DNA of 64,000 bases from Sulfurospirillum halorespirans DSM 13726. GTDB taxonomy: Bacteria > Campylobacterota > Campylobacteria > Campylobacterales > Sulfurospirillaceae. A program made the translations under genes and the position numbers. The stretch lies in the NCBI RefSeq assembly GCF_001723605.1, contig NZ_CP017111.1:2356001-2420000 (forward strand), written 5' to 3'. Of this stretch, positions 62,290 through 64,000 are shown piece by piece (positions within the stretch are counted from its first letter, which is position 1; every line of letters begins with the position of its first letter). The notes under the pieces were generated by a model. It was not told where the DNA came from, searched no databases, and saw nothing but the letters and a program-made list of their open reading frames with translations.

Positions 62290-64000
62290 ATGCAATTCAA
62301 AACAAAAGTAACCCTAATTATCGCTCTTCTTATCTGTATCAGTCTTAGCGCATTTGGCGTAGTAAGCTATATCGATACCAAGAAAAACAGCATTACGCAA
62401 GTTGAGGCAAATCTCAAGATGGCATCAAGCTCACTTACCGATTATATTGATCTTTGGATATTAGGGCAAAAAAATATTCTGAGTAGTTCGGCTAGAATGC
62501 TGAGTGATATGGAAGAGATGAGTGAAGAACAGATCAAGACAATTTTGAAAGAAACTACGAAAACAACGGGTGGAAAAGACAGCTTTTTAGGGTTTGAAAC
62601 AAGTGGTGTCATGATTTATGGTACCAATACTACGCCTAAAGTTGATCCTCGAAAACGTCCATGGTATACCCTTGCTATGGCAACGCAAAAAGTGAGTGTA
62701 ACCGATATTTATATAGGTTCGGCGGAACCTATCAATCTAATTGCAGTAACAGCACCGATTGTCAAAAATGGGAAAATTATTGGTGCAGTTGCGACCATGT
62801 TTGACTTAAGCCGTGTTGTCAAAGCGGTGAGTGATGTTAAAATAAACGGTGGCTATGGAATGCTTTTGGATACTAAAAAGACCATTATTGCCCATCCCAA
62901 AGCCGATCGCTTGGGCAAAGAATCAAATCTCAAACCTTATCTTACCGGTCAACCAGAAGGTTTGATTGAATATACACAAGATGGAGAAAATAAACTTTTT
63001 GCCTTTAAAGCTTCTGAAGAGACCAACTGGATTCCAGGCATCGCATTTGATAAAGAGACCGCGTATGCCTTTCTTAATAGCCAAATTAAAGAGCTTTTTG
63101 TCATGGGTCTGATTATGCTTGTTCTCTCTATTGCGATTATGGCATATCTAATTAAAATGCTTCTTCAACCACTTGAACGACTCAATAATGTGGTCAAAGA
63201 CCTCTCCAGTTCAGAAGGCGATCTCAGACAAAGGCTTGAAGCTAACAGCCACGATGAGTTTGGGCAAGTGTCAGGCAACATTAATCGTTTTATTGAAAAA
63301 CTACACGATATTGTGAAAAAATCCAAAGAGATTAGCAATGAAAATGCTTCCATCTCTGAAGAGCTTTCTCGTACAGCCTCTGAAGTGGTACGCAATGTGG
63401 ATGCCGAAGCAAAAATCGTCAGCAAAACCAAAGAGAGCGGCATTGCCCTTACCAACGCCATTGAAGCATCGGTTCAAAAAGCAACCACCTCACAAGAAGC
63501 ACTGCGTAAAACACAACAAGATATCAACACTGTTAAAAATCAAGCCGAGCATTTAGAGCGCACGATGCAAGAAACAGCGGTTAAAGAGCAAAGCTTGGCA
63601 GATAGGCTCAATACGGTTAGTCACAATGCCAATGAGGTCAAAGAGGTGCTCAGCATCATCCGCGATATTGCCGATCAGACCAATCTTCTTGCACTCAACG
63701 CGGCGATTGAAGCGGCACGTGCAGGTGAACATGGACGTGGTTTTGCTGTCGTTGCCGATGAAGTACGAAAACTCGCCGAACGTACCCAAAAAAGTTTGGT
63801 GGAGATTGATGCAACGATCAACGTCGTGGTGCAATCCATCATGGACGCCAACACCGACATCGCTCATAACGCAACCGAGGTCAACGCCCTTGCTGCCATC
63901 TCGATGGAGCTTCAAAATGGCATGAATACAATTGATACAACGGTTCAAAAAACAATTGAAGATGCCCATGCAACGGTGGATAATTTTGTGCATACCGCAG
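62290..64000 (+). CDS. Methyl-accepting chemotaxis protein with dCache_1 sensor, 3' end outside the window
   Basis: 570 codons from an ATG after AAAGGAG, still open at the window edge. TM1 ([19 protein letters not shown]) and a dCache domain of about 240 residues ([42 protein letters not shown]) lie before TM2, HAMP and the hairpin [35 protein letters not shown]. Clearly a tandem paralogue of the preceding MCP; signalling halves are closer than sensors. Only some 45-55 residues should be missing. Confidence 0.93.
   Translation, partial: MQFKTKVTLIIALLICISLSAFGVVSYIDTKKNSITQVEANLKMASSSLTDYIDLWILGQKNILSSSARMLSDMEEMSEEQIKTILKETTKTTGGKDSFLGFETSGVMIYGTNTTPKVDPRKRPWYTLAMATQKVSVTDIYIGSAEPINLIAVTAPIVKNGKIIGAVATMFDLSRVVKAVSDVKINGGYGMLLDTKKTIIAHPKADRLGKESNLKPYLTGQPEGLIEYTQDGENKLFAFKASEETNWIPGIAFDKETAYAFLNSQIKELFVMGLIMLVLSIAIMAYLIKMLLQPLERLNNVVKDLSSSEGDLRQRLEANSHDEFGQVSGNINRFIEKLHDIVKKSKEISNENASISEELSRTASEVVRNVDAEAKIVSKTKESGIALTNAIEASVQKATTSQEALRKTQQDINTVKNQAEHLERTMQETAVKEQSLADRLNTVSHNANEVKEVLSIIRDIADQTNLLALNAAIEAARAGEHGRGFAVVADEVRKLAERTQKSLVEIDATINVVVQSIMDANTDIAHNATEVNALAAISMELQNGMNTIDTTVQKTIEDAHATVDNFVHTA

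Overview
The window reads as a chromosomal segment of a free-living Campylobacterota (Epsilonproteobacteria), most likely Sulfurospirillum or a close relative. Supporting signs are a ccoNOQP cytochrome cbb3 oxidase operon with DUF4006 and FixH neighbours, AddAB in place of RecBCD, a dimeric MazG-type dUTPase, five methyl-accepting chemotaxis proteins (MCPs), a NapC/tetraheme/flavoprotein respiratory module, and a 37-92% level of similarity in gene order (not measured, judged by eye) to the Campylobacter block rpsI-rplM-addA-addB-ccoPQON-two-component system-carA-DUF507-motE-fliJ-purA. The genus call is inference. I see no tRNA, rRNA or CRISPR array.

Layout. 0-6 kb: end of an outer-membrane efflux protein, a frameshifted DHA2 drug exporter, an MFS exporter with an AraC regulator, and a cation/proton antiporter. 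6-15.7 kb: PIN-PhoH ATPase, a phosphoesterase, a patatin lipase, dUTPase, queuosine genes queD/queE/queC, a histidine kinase, an HxlR-controlled quinone reductase and small metabolic genes. 15.7-30.5 kb: phosphate block, with phoU-phoB-phoR divergent from a bifunctional ornithine-lipid synthase (olsF-like), an ATPase, two paralogous MCPs around a DOPA-dioxygenase-like gene, then pstSCAB. 30.6-40 kb: AT-rich accessory islet with a periplasmic flavoprotein reductase, its tetraheme and NapC cytochromes, a porin, an MCP, a regulator with a degenerate receiver, an IS982-family element and a higBA toxin-antitoxin pair. 40-59.7 kb: conserved core (rplM-rpsI, addAB, cbb3 oxidase, two-component system, carA, flagellar genes, purA, hisZ-like, aminotransferase), all on the minus strand. 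59.7-64 kb: two tandem dCache MCPs, the second running off the edge, each preceded by a structured repeat.

The strongest unannotated signals are four. (1) A highly iterated palindrome, TTACATGTAA (21 of 37 copies extended to TTTACATGTAAA), is scattered through genes and spacers with 0.2 or fewer expected by chance. (2) A Pho-box architecture, a 7-bp direct repeat GTWACCA/GTAATSA with a 4-bp gap and an invariant 8 bp to the -10, lies before phoU, olsF and pstS and probably before the last MCP; it links phosphate starvation to phosphorus-free ornithine lipids. (3) An orphan flavocytochrome reductase keeps the fumarate-reductase arginine but lacks the His-Pro-Thr substrate motif, and it travels with its own porin, chemoreceptor and regulator. 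(4) A two-copy structured RNA-like element near the MCP genes shows compensatory changes in two stems.
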